A stretch of 14,115 nt of DNA from Nitrospirota bacterium (GTDB lineage Bacteria > Nitrospirota > Nitrospiria > JACQBZ01). The notes below the pieces were generated by a model. It worked only from the letters and a program-made list of their open reading frames with translations. It was not told the origin of the DNA and searched no databases. Below, piece after piece: positions 7,396 through 13,873 of the stretch. Position numbers and translations under genes: made by a program. Numbering within the stretch: position 1 is the first letter of the stretch; each line of letters starts with the position of its first letter. The stretch is from NCBI GenBank assembly GCA_016198945.1, contig JACQHO010000044.1:1-14115 (forward strand), read 5' to 3'.

Positions 7396-8462
7396 CGATC
7401 ACCCATTCGACGGATCGCCAATCCCATCCCCACCGCCGCCTGGGGCGCAATCTCCTGGAGTTGTTCGATGTTGAACGACTTTTTATCGATTTCAATTCGA
7501 TTAAACGGATTCGCCAGATCCACCGCCAAACCTAAGCGCTCGCCCAACAACGTCAACAGCCCTCGGGTCTTTGCCGCGCCTCCGCACAGGAGAACCTTGT
7601 CGATGTTTTCCTGCATCGCGGTCGTCTTGAAATAATCAATGGAACGCGTAATCTCGCCCGCGACTTCGATATTGACGGCACTCATCACCGCGGCCAGGGC
7701 CTCCGGATTGACCCCCTCGGGATTTTCCGTCAGCTTGGCTTGCTCCGCATCCTGGTAACTCAAACTCAGTTCCTTCTGAATCGTCTCGGTGTATCGGTTC
7801 CCGCCGACTGAAATGTCGCGGGTAAAAGCGGACATCGAGCTTTTCAGAATGTTGATGTTCATGACGCTCGCACCGATGTTCACCAGGGCGACGACCTCGT
7901 TTTCCTGAAGGTCATAGTTGATGCCGTACATATTTTCAACGGCGAACGCATCCACATCCACCACCAAGGGCGTCAGGCCGGCTTCCGCTACCAGCGAGGT
8001 ATATTCATTGAGTTTGTCTTTTTTGGCGGCGACCAGAAGCACATTCATCTGAGGCTGGCCGTCCTGCCCCTCGCTGGTCCCAAGAATATGGAAATCGATA
8101 TTGACATCATTAATATCAAAAGGAATGTACTGCTCCGCCTCCCATTTGATGGATTCCTCAAGCTCATCTTCCGTCATGACAGGGAGATTGATTTTCTTGA
8201 CGATGACGGAGTGCCCCGAGATGGAGATCGCCACGTCCTTAAGCTTGATCTTTTGCTCGGCCAATAACTCCTTCAGCGTCTCCACAACGCGCCCCGCATC
8301 CATGACCGTTCCATCCACAATCATCTCGGGCGCCAGCGGTTTGACTCCGAACTTCTCCAGGAAATATCCCTTTTTTGTTTCTCTCAGCTGGACCACCTTG
8401 ATCGCGCTGGAACCGATGTCCAACCCGAATAACGGCCGCGCCTTTGAAAATGAAAACAACAT
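7392..8462 (-). CDS. pilM: Type IV pilus assembly ATPase-like protein PilM
   Basis: PilM is a cytoplasmic actin-fold protein, a relative of FtsA, that binds ATP and the N-terminus of PilN. The 356 residues show the actin-superfamily elements: phosphate-1 loop GLDIGSSAIKVVQL (13-26), phosphate-2 region LVNIGASVMNI (193-203) and the adenosine motif VLLCGGAAKTRGL (290-302). The frame is open upstream to 8615, but those 51 extra residues overlap the neighbouring MerR-like gene and look unrelated to the family. The ATG at 8462 has AGGAG 7 nt upstream and gives the normal family length, so I use it. It starts 32 nt after the MerR-like gene, with the promoter at about 8755-8782 further up. Confidence 0.97.
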   Translation of the reverse strand: MLFSFSKARPLFGLDIGSSAIKVVQLRETKKGYFLEKFGVKPLAPEMIVDGTVMDAGRVVETLKELLAEQKIKLKDVAISISGHSVIVKKINLPVMTEDELEESIKWEAEQYIPFDINDVNIDFHILGTSEGQDGQPQMNVLLVAAKKDKLNEYTSLVAEAGLTPLVVDVDAFAVENMYGINYDLQENEVVALVNIGASVMNINILKSSMSAFTRDISVGGNRYTETIQKELSLSYQDAEQAKLTENPEGVNPEALAAVMSAVNIEVAGEITRSIDYFKTTAMQENIDKVLLCGGAAKTRGLLTLLGERLGLAVDLANPFNRIEIDKKSFNIEQLQEIAPQAAVGMGLAIRRMGDR

Positions 8463-8494
8463 TATCCGACTCCTAATTCCTCCGATCGCACATG

Positions 8495-8698
8495 CTACGG
8501 CCGGTTGTTTCTGCTGTGCATGATTCTGCGGATCTCTTTCATGTTTTGCTCTGAATACAACCGCCAGTTGCGCCAGTCTCGCCCGACATTCGAGATCAAC
8601 CCTTCCTTTTCCCAACGAAAGAGCGTGGCTTTGGAGATGTCGAAGATCTTGCAGATGTCTTGCGTCTTGTAGCGCTTCCCTTTGAGGTGGTGAGCCAT
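8495..8698 (-). CDS. Small MerR-type helix-turn-helix DNA-binding protein
   Basis: This 67-residue protein is essentially a single winged-helix DNA-binding domain of the MerR type. The helix-turn-helix is at about 11-30 (YKTQDICKIFDISKATLFRW) and is followed by a wing (GRDWRNWRLYS, about 39-49) and a short helix. The usual MerR C-terminal dimerisation coiled coil and effector domain are missing, so it is either a stand-alone HTH regulator or dimerises differently. AAGG lies 8 nt upstream of the ATG. It is the first gene after a near-consensus promoter whose -10 box sits in an inverted repeat, and it lies 32 nt ahead of pilM. That position makes an autoregulator or pil-operon regulator a reasonable inference, but no target is shown by the sequence. 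It is not a truncated longer gene as far as I can see: the domain is complete and the stop is clean. Confidence 0.88.
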   Translation of the reverse strand: MAHHLKGKRYKTQDICKIFDISKATLFRWEKEGLISNVGRDWRNWRLYSEQNMKEIRRIMHSRNNRP

Positions 8699-8749
8699 TG
8701 GACCGACCTTGTATGCTAAGAAGAGTTTTTTATTTTATTGAACTAACAT

Positions 8750-8767
8750 TAGCAAGTATACTTACTA
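8750..8767. promoter_or_regulatory. Inverted repeat over the -10 box, possible operator
   Basis: An 18 bp dyad with a perfect 10 bp core AAGTATACTT (8754-8763) extends to TAGCAAGTA/TACTTACTA with one mismatch. It covers the -10 hexamer of the pil-operon promoter, so a bound protein would block RNA polymerase. The MerR-like protein encoded next door is the obvious candidate ligand, but this is inference. A/T-rich -10 regions can form such palindromes by chance. Confidence 0.45.
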
Positions 8768-8782
8768 TATTCAGATTGTCAA
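8755..8782 (-). promoter_or_regulatory. Sigma-70-type promoter for the MerR-like/pilMNOPQ/aro operon
   Basis: Read on the minus strand, TTGACA (8782-8777) is followed by a 16 bp spacer and TATACT (8760-8755), so the -35 is perfect and the -10 matches five of six. Transcription would start near 8748, leaving an untranslated leader of about 50 nt before the MerR-like ATG at 8698. This is the best promoter I see in the window. The 16 bp spacer is one short of the optimum and unlike the long 19-20 bp spacers of classic MerR-activated promoters. Confidence 0.8.
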
Positions 8783-8794
8783 GGCCTATTCACC

Positions 8795-8815
8795 GCAAAA
8801 ACCCGTTTTTTTTGC
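8795..8815. repeat. A/T-rich inverted repeat upstream of the -35 box
   Basis: GCAAAAA (8795-8801) and TTTTTGC (8809-8815) form a 7 bp dyad with a 7 nt spacer, 12 bp upstream of the -35 element. It could act as an A-tract/UP-like element, a second protein site, or a backup terminator for the rapZ-side operon. The stem is too A/T-rich to be a convincing terminator on its own. Confidence 0.3.
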
Positions 8816-8838
8816 CAAAACCAAGGCATGGTAGACTC

Positions 8839-8865
8839 AAAAAAGGTATCCCCTAAGGGTAGGGG
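8839..8865 (-). terminator. Likely intrinsic terminator after the rpoN-rapZ operon
   Basis: On the minus strand, a 6 bp stem CCCCTA/TAGGGG with a 4 nt loop (8865-8850) is followed 5 nt later by six T residues (8844-8839). It lies about 21 nt after the stop of the repeat-protein gene and before the pil-operon promoter, where a terminator is expected. The 5 nt gap between stem and U-tract and the short stem make it moderate rather than strong. Confidence 0.55.
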
Positions 8866-8886
8866 GTCAACGGGCGGGATTAAACG

Positions 8887-9657
8887 TCAGGACGACTTCT
8901 GACGGGCCTGAACGAGGCGGGCTGCTCCGGACCGAATGGCTTCCGGAACATTTCGGTTTTTTGCAAGAATGCCGAGATCTTTGACCTTGATCAAAGACAG
9001 GAGGGGCATCGAAATACCCAACGGTGTTTTGGGGTTGCTGACCAGCGCAAAAACGACGGAATAGTTTTTGAGCCATTCCTTATTCTTGCCCACCGCGCGC
9101 AGGATGTCATCCGAAACGTTTCGGGATTGCGCGATGAAAAGAATCTCGTCTTCCGTTATTTTCGGACTGTCCAGAACCGCCTGGGACACCTGTCGATTGG
9201 GATCCTTCAGCAACAGACTTCGCGCATCCTTGCCCGCCCGCAGAGCGAACTGCACTTTTTCAGCCACCGTCATCTTCTGAATTCTCTGAAACAGCGAGCG
9301 CTTCTCCAGCTCTTGAGGGTCTGCCTCGCCGCCTTTTTTTCCCGAGGCCTCTTCCCGCCCGGGATCGTTGAACGGCACGACGGCTTTTCCATCGCCGGGG
9401 AGAGGCTCTTTTTTCAGCAGATGCATCCGTTTTTTAAAACCGGCCGAGGCGGTGTTAAAGAGGAAGAGCAGCGTCTGCGGCATCACGCGAGGGTGGCTCA
9501 GGACCATGTCCATGAGCCCTTCATTCCGATGATGGTGCACGGCAATGCGGTCAAGCGTTGAAGCATCCGTTGCGGGGTTTTTGAGCAACCCGACCAGGAC
9601 GTCCGAGGCGCAGTGCTCCAAATCGAGCGTCAGGAGCAGCGGGGGTTTCGATTTCAT
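8887..9657 (-). CDS. Uncharacterised protein with HEAT-like helical repeats
   Basis: Function unknown. The 256-residue protein has no signal peptide or membrane helix, so it is probably cytoplasmic. It contains repeated units with a [VL]-x-[NSHD]-P-x-[TVI] turn followed by an amphipathic helix: GLLKNPATDASTLDRIA (23-39), VLSHPRVMPQTLLFLF (52-67), VLDSPKITEDEILFIA (161-176) and ALVSNPKTPLG (204-214). A second repeated phrase occurs as AQSRNVSDDIL (176-186) and AKNRNVPEAI (232-241). The two repeat blocks are separated by a charged Gly/Glu/Lys linker (about 86-122), then the segment MTVAEKVQFALRAGKDAR. This looks like a HEAT-type or leucine-rich-repeat-variant solenoid, a protein-binding scaffold. 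From memory, similar repeat proteins occur in delta-proteobacteria and Nitrospirota; I cannot verify this. It begins 6 nt after rapZ with no clear ribosome binding site of its own, so it is likely coupled to rapZ. Confidence 0.88.
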   Translation of the reverse strand: MKSKPPLLLTLDLEHCASDVLVGLLKNPATDASTLDRIAVHHHRNEGLMDMVLSHPRVMPQTLLFLFNTASAGFKKRMHLLKKEPLPGDGKAVVPFNDPGREEASGKKGGEADPQELEKRSLFQRIQKMTVAEKVQFALRAGKDARSLLLKDPNRQVSQAVLDSPKITEDEILFIAQSRNVSDDILRAVGKNKEWLKNYSVVFALVSNPKTPLGISMPLLSLIKVKDLGILAKNRNVPEAIRSGAARLVQARQKSS

Positions 9658-9663
9658 GACCGG

Positions 9664-10530
9664 TCAATGCTCCCGATGGATATCCCGATGTCGAAGCACG
9701 GCTTCATAACGAGCCGCCTTGAGATCGTCATAAAGCCGACGGGCGATCGCGACCGATCGGTGTCGCCCGCCCGTACAGCCGATCGCGATGGTTAAATAGG
9801 GCCGCCCCTCTTTTTCGTAGAAAGGGATGAGAAACGCCAGAAAAGATTTTACATGTTCAATAAATTGATCCGCCTCAGGTTTTCTAAAGACATGCCCCTG
9901 AATCGCCGGATCCTCGCCCGAAAGGGGTTTCAACTCGGGCACAAAATTCGGGTTCTGAAGAAAACGCACGTCAAACAACAGGTCGATCTCATATGGAATC
10001 CCATACTTATACCCGAACGAGATGATTGATATGCCGGGCTTTCTATTTTCCCCTTGGTCGATATAATACTGAACGATGACATCCTTCAATTGTTGAATCG
10101 TAAACGTGGAGGTATCGATCGTTCGGTCCGAACGTCTTTGAAGTTCGGCCAGCTGTTCTCTTTCCTGTCGGATTCCTTCAAGAATCGGCCGGTTCTTGGC
10201 AAGCGGATGCGGCCGCCGGGTCTCGGAAAAACGGCGAATCAGCACTTCATCCTTCGCATCGAAAAAGATCAACTCATAAGGATGTCCGTTTTTTTTCATC
10301 CGTTCCGAAACCGACAGGAAATCCCTTAAAAAATCGCGCTCTCGGATGTCAATGCCGACGGCGACCTTCTTAATACCGGTGCTGGATTTCAGGCACAAAT
10401 CCACAAAAACAGGCAGGAGCGGCGGAGGCAGATTGTCAACGCAGAAAAAGCCCAGGTCCTCGAAACATTTTAAGGCATTGGTCTTTCCGGAGCCTGAAAG
10501 ACCGCTGACGATCACCAATCTCAGATCCAT
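9664..10530 (-). CDS. rapZ: RapZ-family P-loop protein (RNase adapter / nucleotide-binding)
   Basis: The 288-residue product is a full RapZ (YvcJ) family protein. In Escherichia coli RapZ senses glucosamine-6-phosphate and delivers the sRNA GlmZ to RNase E; Bacillus YvcJ hydrolyses nucleotides. Visible here are Walker A GLSGSGKT (10-17), the FCVDNLP segment (29-35), the DIRERDF region and the C-terminal signature IGCTGGRHRSVAIA (250-263), the metabolite-binding part. The frame is open up to 10575. The ATG at 10530 gives the family-standard start MDLRLVIVSG and has GGGA 7 nt upstream, so I prefer it. It follows hpf by 53 nt, but ptsN, which commonly sits between them, is missing. GlmY/GlmZ-type sRNAs are an enterobacterial feature, so the RNA-adapter role cannot be assumed here. 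Confidence 0.96.
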   Translation of the reverse strand: MDLRLVIVSGLSGSGKTNALKCFEDLGFFCVDNLPPPLLPVFVDLCLKSSTGIKKVAVGIDIRERDFLRDFLSVSERMKKNGHPYELIFFDAKDEVLIRRFSETRRPHPLAKNRPILEGIRQEREQLAELQRRSDRTIDTSTFTIQQLKDVIVQYYIDQGENRKPGISIISFGYKYGIPYEIDLLFDVRFLQNPNFVPELKPLSGEDPAIQGHVFRKPEADQFIEHVKSFLAFLIPFYEKEGRPYLTIAIGCTGGRHRSVAIARRLYDDLKAARYEAVLRHRDIHREH

Positions 10531-10583
10531 CGGCAATTCCCGCAAATCCCTTCGATCGCTTGAAACGGGCCGCAAACACCGAG

Positions 10584-11099
10584 TCAGCCAAGAATCAACT
10601 CGGTCATTTCAAACTGATCATTCTTCTTGCGAACCACCAGCTTAAGCTTTTCATCATCGTCATCGATAAAAACGAAATAATCGGTCTTCGCAGCGGCCAA
10701 ACGGGACAAGACATCGTCCAATGCGAGGGTGGATACCAGATGGGGTTTGCGGGTGCGAATGGGGTTCGGCTTCTCGGCGTCGGACGGATGAAACCGATGG
10801 TTCGAAGACGGTTTATGTCGAGACAGTTTCTCTTTGTATTTTCTCAGACGCTGCTCGATTTTCCCCATCGCCAAATCAATGGATTGATACATTTCATCGG
10901 TCTCCTCCTTGGCCAGAATCCGATCGCCGTTCACCCAAAGGACGATCTCGGCCATATGCCGATATTTTTCAACCGTCAGTCGTACCGTTGCCACAACGGA
11001 CTTAAATGAATAACGGGCGATCTTTTTAAGTTTCTGCTCGGCATATTCACGCAGTGCCGGGGTAATTTCTACGTGCCGGCCCATCATGGTTATTTGCAT
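10584..11099 (-). CDS. hpf: Ribosome hibernation promoting factor, long form
   Basis: Hpf binds the 30S decoding centre of idle ribosomes; long forms also dimerise ribosomes into 100S particles. The 171 residues contain the S30AE/YfiA domain (1 to about 98: MQITMMGRHVEITPALREYAEQ, RLTVEKYRHMAEIVLWVNG-type strands, then the helix QSIDLAMGKIEQRLRKYKEKL), a basic linker (about 99-125) and a C-terminal domain (about 126-171). The C-terminal domain has the right layout (a short helix, then YFVF, then VVRKKN) but departs from the usual EEAI..M...GH.FFVF pattern. AGGAG lies 6 nt upstream of the ATG. The gene starts 11 nt after the rpoN stop, the conserved rpoN-hpf pairing. Confidence 0.93.
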   Translation of the reverse strand: MQITMMGRHVEITPALREYAEQKLKKIARYSFKSVVATVRLTVEKYRHMAEIVLWVNGDRILAKEETDEMYQSIDLAMGKIEQRLRKYKEKLSRHKPSSNHRFHPSDAEKPNPIRTRKPHLVSTLALDDVLSRLAAAKTDYFVFIDDDDEKLKLVVRKKNDQFEMTELILG

Positions 11100-11110
11100 G
11101 ACCGACTCCT

Positions 11111-12532
11111 CTAAACGCCGTAACGACGGCGGCTGGCCTGGGGAATTTTTAACTCCGTGCGGTATTTTGCCACGGTCCTTCGCGCAATTTCGATATGTTG
11201 GCTTTTCAGTCGTTCGACAATTTCCTGGTCTTTCAGGGGGTCCTTTGGATCTTCCTGCGAAACCATTTGTCGGATAATCTCTCTAACCGCGACGGAGGAC
11301 ACTTCGCCTCCGAATTCCCCGCTCCGGGAAATGCTGCTGTTGAAAAAGTATTTCAACTCAAAGATGCCCTGGGGGGTGTGCATATATTTGTTCGTCGTCA
11401 CGCGGCTGATGGTGGATTCGTGCATGGAAATGTCGTCCGCCACCTGGCGTAACACCAACGGCTTCAAGTAATCCACTCCTTTTTCGAAAAAATCCAGCTG
11501 AAACTTGACAATGCTTTGCGCCACCTTCGTAATCGTCCGATTTCGTTGCTCGATGCTGCGAACCAGCCAGATGGCGGACCGAAACCGGTCTTCGAGGTAA
11601 CTGTGAATTGCATCCGGTCTTTTGGATTTATCCGACAGCAGTTTTTGATAATAAGGGCTGATGCGCAGTTTGGGCATGCCGTCGTCGTTGAGTACAACAT
11701 CGTAACCGTCATCGGATTTTACAACAAAGATGTCCGGAACAATGATCTGGGCTTCATCCGCAAAGAAGGGCCGACCGGGTTTGGGCTCGAGGCATTGAAT
11801 GATTTTTACCACCGCCGAAACTTCATCCAGGGAAATTCCCAGTGCCTTCGCAATGTTTTGATACCGCCGGGTCTCGATGTCATTCAGGTGGTTTTGGACG
11901 ACCACCTCGGCCAAGGAGCCTTTTAATTCGAGTTGCTCAAGCTGAATCAACAGACATTCCCGGAGGTTCCTCGCGCCCACCCCTTTTGGGTCAAAGCTTT
12001 GGACGAGTTTCAGCGCATGTTCCGCCTCCTCCATGCCGGCCCCGGCCGATGAGGCCAGTTCCTCGACCGTAATTCGGAGGTATCCTTCGTCATCAATGTT
12101 CCCGATTACGACTTTTCCGACCTCGACTTCCCGAGGAGAGGCGACGGACAGCCGTAACTGCCACAAAAGATGGTCCTGCAGGGACTGGGGCCGGGTCAGC
12201 GTCTGTTCATAAGAGGGGGGGTCATCACCGCCCGCGGAAATCGGCTCGGACTCCTTGTTCTCGCGCTGGACATCTCCGATATATTCCTCCCATTGCGAAG
12301 TCAACTCGATCTCTTTGGAATCCGGCACATTCTCATCCTCTTGCGTTTTTTTCTCGTCAACCGGTTCCTCAAGTTCCGTCGGGGAATCCTCCAGCAGAGG
12401 GTTCTCCAGCAATTCCTGGGAAATCATCTGGGTGAGCTCCAGCCGTGAAAGTTGCAACAGCTTGATGGCCTGTTGCAATTGCGGCGTCATGATAAGCTTC
12501 TGTGTAAGTCTTAGATCGAGTCTGGTCTTCAT
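11111..12532 (-). CDS. rpoN: RNA polymerase sigma-54 factor
   Basis: Sigma-54 directs polymerase to -24/-12 promoters and needs AAA+ activators. The 473 residues show region I, rich in Gln and Leu (QKLIMTPQLQQAIKLLQLSRLEL, 11-33), and an acidic region II (about 50-80). They also show the core-binding region (about 120-320), the helix-turn-helix at about 365-390 (QVADDISMHESTISRVTTNKY) and the RpoN box ARRTVAKYR (450-458) near the C-terminus. All expected parts are intact. The ATG at 12532 lacks a clear Shine-Dalgarno sequence, and a second ATG at 12537 is out of frame; the start matches family N-termini. It follows lptB by 42 nt, a widespread arrangement. I found no convincing sigma-54 promoter within the window. 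Confidence 0.97.
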   Translation of the reverse strand: MKTRLDLRLTQKLIMTPQLQQAIKLLQLSRLELTQMISQELLENPLLEDSPTELEEPVDEKKTQEDENVPDSKEIELTSQWEEYIGDVQRENKESEPISAGGDDPPSYEQTLTRPQSLQDHLLWQLRLSVASPREVEVGKVVIGNIDDEGYLRITVEELASSAGAGMEEAEHALKLVQSFDPKGVGARNLRECLLIQLEQLELKGSLAEVVVQNHLNDIETRRYQNIAKALGISLDEVSAVVKIIQCLEPKPGRPFFADEAQIIVPDIFVVKSDDGYDVVLNDDGMPKLRISPYYQKLLSDKSKRPDAIHSYLEDRFRSAIWLVRSIEQRNRTITKVAQSIVKFQLDFFEKGVDYLKPLVLRQVADDISMHESTISRVTTNKYMHTPQGIFELKYFFNSSISRSGEFGGEVSSVAVREIIRQMVSQEDPKDPLKDQEIVERLKSQHIEIARRTVAKYRTELKIPQASRRRYGV

Positions 12533-12574
12533 CGCATCGGGGTGGAGTTCCGGTCGTGATCTCCATGCCGTCCC

Positions 12575-13300
12575 TCAATTCAGCAACCGGAATTTTTCTC
12601 CCAGGTAAATGGACTTGGCCTTGGCGCTGTTTGCAATCTCGCGGGACGTTCCCGACTCCAGGATCTCTCCCTCATTGATTATATAGGAGCGATCCGTAAT
12701 TTCAAGTGTTTCCTGCACATTGTGATCCGTAATCAGGATCCCGATGCCCTTTTCCTTCAATTGACCGATGATCTTCTGAATATCAATAATCGCAATCGGA
12801 TCGATTCCCGCAAAAGGTTCGTCCAAAAGAAGAAAGCGGGGGGACGTCACCAGGGATCGCGTGATTTCCACTCTCCGACGTTCCCCTCCGGATAACGCAT
12901 ACGCTTTGCTTTTGGCAAGATGTGAAATACTCAATTCATTCAGAAGGGATTGAAGACGGTCTTGCCGTTCCCCGGAGGACAGTTTCAACGTTTCCAGAAT
13001 GGCCATGAGGTTTTCTTCAACCGTCAGTTTTCGGAAAACAGAGGATTCCTGAGGAAGATAGCCGATGCCCAGGCGCGCCCTCTGATGCATGGGCAGATCC
13101 GTGATGCTCCGCTCATCAAGATAGATGGCTCCCTTGTCTGCCGCAATCAGGCCGACCATCATATAAAATACGGTCGTTTTCCCGGCGCCGTTCGGCCCCA
13201 ATAAACCCACCACTTCCCCGGTCTTGACTTCGAGACTGACATCCCTGACGACTTTCCGACGGCGAAAGGTTTTTTCAAGATGCTTTGCAATCAGGATCAT
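12575..13300 (-). CDS. lptB: LPS export ABC transporter ATP-binding protein LptB
   Basis: LptB is the cytoplasmic ATPase that drives LptFG to extract lipopolysaccharide from the inner membrane and push it along the LptC-LptA bridge. The 241 residues contain Walker A GPNGAGKTT (35-43), the Q-loop Gln84 in GYLPQE, the ABC signature LSGGE (136-140), Walker B FLLLDEP (156-162) and the switch His193. All catalytic residues are present. Two ATGs are possible. I choose the one at 13300 because AAAGGA lies about 5 nt upstream, while the ATG at 13306 has the AAGG touching it. It follows lptA by 30 nt. Confidence 0.97.
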   Translation of the reverse strand: MILIAKHLEKTFRRRKVVRDVSLEVKTGEVVGLLGPNGAGKTTVFYMMVGLIAADKGAIYLDERSITDLPMHQRARLGIGYLPQESSVFRKLTVEENLMAILETLKLSSGERQDRLQSLLNELSISHLAKSKAYALSGGERRRVEITRSLVTSPRFLLLDEPFAGIDPIAIIDIQKIIGQLKEKGIGILITDHNVQETLEITDRSYIINEGEILESGTSREIANSAKAKSIYLGEKFRLLN

Positions 13301-13330
13301 TCTCATCCTTTGATGCGTGGATTCACCCCG

Positions 13331-13873
13331 TTATCGGACCGGATCTTTTGGATGAATGACCACTTTGCTGCCTTCAACAATGCTTCGATTCTCACGCAGG
13401 TAAATTGTCATTTTGGTTCCGGTGACCTGATAGTCTTTTTCCCATGCCACCGGTTCACCCAAGAGAATGACCTTATCCTCTTTCTGATAATAGAAAGCCT
13501 CTTCGGCCTGGATCCGTTTATCGCCTTGTTGCAGAACGACATTGCCGGTCGCGTGAATGAGCGTTATCTCATTATCCACAAACTGGGATTGCGGGGAAAG
13601 CAGTCCGGCCGCCGATGGGTCCGGCTCGGCCACAGCGTCTTTGGATGCAAACGTCACCTCGGCGCGATGGGAGGTAATGGTCAGGTCTTCTTTCGTCATC
13701 ACGACATCCCCCTCAAAAACGGCCTGGTGCTCAAGGCTCCTCACCGTCATGCTTTTTGAACTAATGGAAAGCGGGTTGGTGCGCGAAGCGGTTTCGGACG
13801 CGAAGAGTGAGGAGGGACCTGCATAAAAAAAAACAACCGGGATCAGAAAAAGATTAAGGGTCCTGGGTAACAT
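13331..13873 (-). CDS. lptA: LPS periplasmic bridge protein LptA
   Basis: LptA polymerises a beta-jellyroll bridge that carries LPS across the periplasm. From the ATG at 13873 the product is 180 residues: a signal peptide with a hydrophobic core (LNLFLIPVVFFYAG, 6-19) and likely cleavage after Leu-Phe-Ala25, then an OstA-type repeat domain. Markers are ISSKSMTVRSLEHQAVFEGDVVMTKED-like strands (about 37-63), a Pro/Ser/Gly insert (about 82-95), HATGNVVLQQGDKRIQAEEA (about 106-125) and a final strand pair. The open frame extends to 13918, which would bury it 65 nt deep in lptC and weaken the signal peptide. The ATG at 13873 has GGGG 6 nt upstream, so I prefer it. An ATG at 13879 is a close alternative. 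It overlaps lptC by 20 nt, consistent with coupling. Confidence 0.93.
   Translation of the reverse strand: MLPRTLNLFLIPVVFFYAGPSSLFASETASRTNPLSISSKSMTVRSLEHQAVFEGDVVMTKEDLTITSHRAEVTFASKDAVAEPDPSAAGLLSPQSQFVDNEITLIHATGNVVLQQGDKRIQAEEAFYYQKEDKVILLGEPVAWEKDYQVTGTKMTIYLRENRSIVEGSKVVIHPKDPVR

Noticed and set aside
8463..8615. N-terminal extension of PilM by 51 residues
   Set aside because: The extra part overlaps the MerR-like gene, resembles no PilM, and the ATG at 8462 has a proper AGGAG site.
8793..8816. TTGGC...TTGC resembling a sigma-54 promoter upstream of the pilus operon
   Set aside because: On the minus strand the GG and GC elements are separated by about 18 nt instead of the required 10, so it cannot serve as a -24/-12 promoter. 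A good sigma-70 promoter lies just downstream.
12533..12574. Possible separate promoter between lptB and rpoN
   Set aside because: The 42 bp gap shows no -35/-10 pair or sigma-54 site that I can support.
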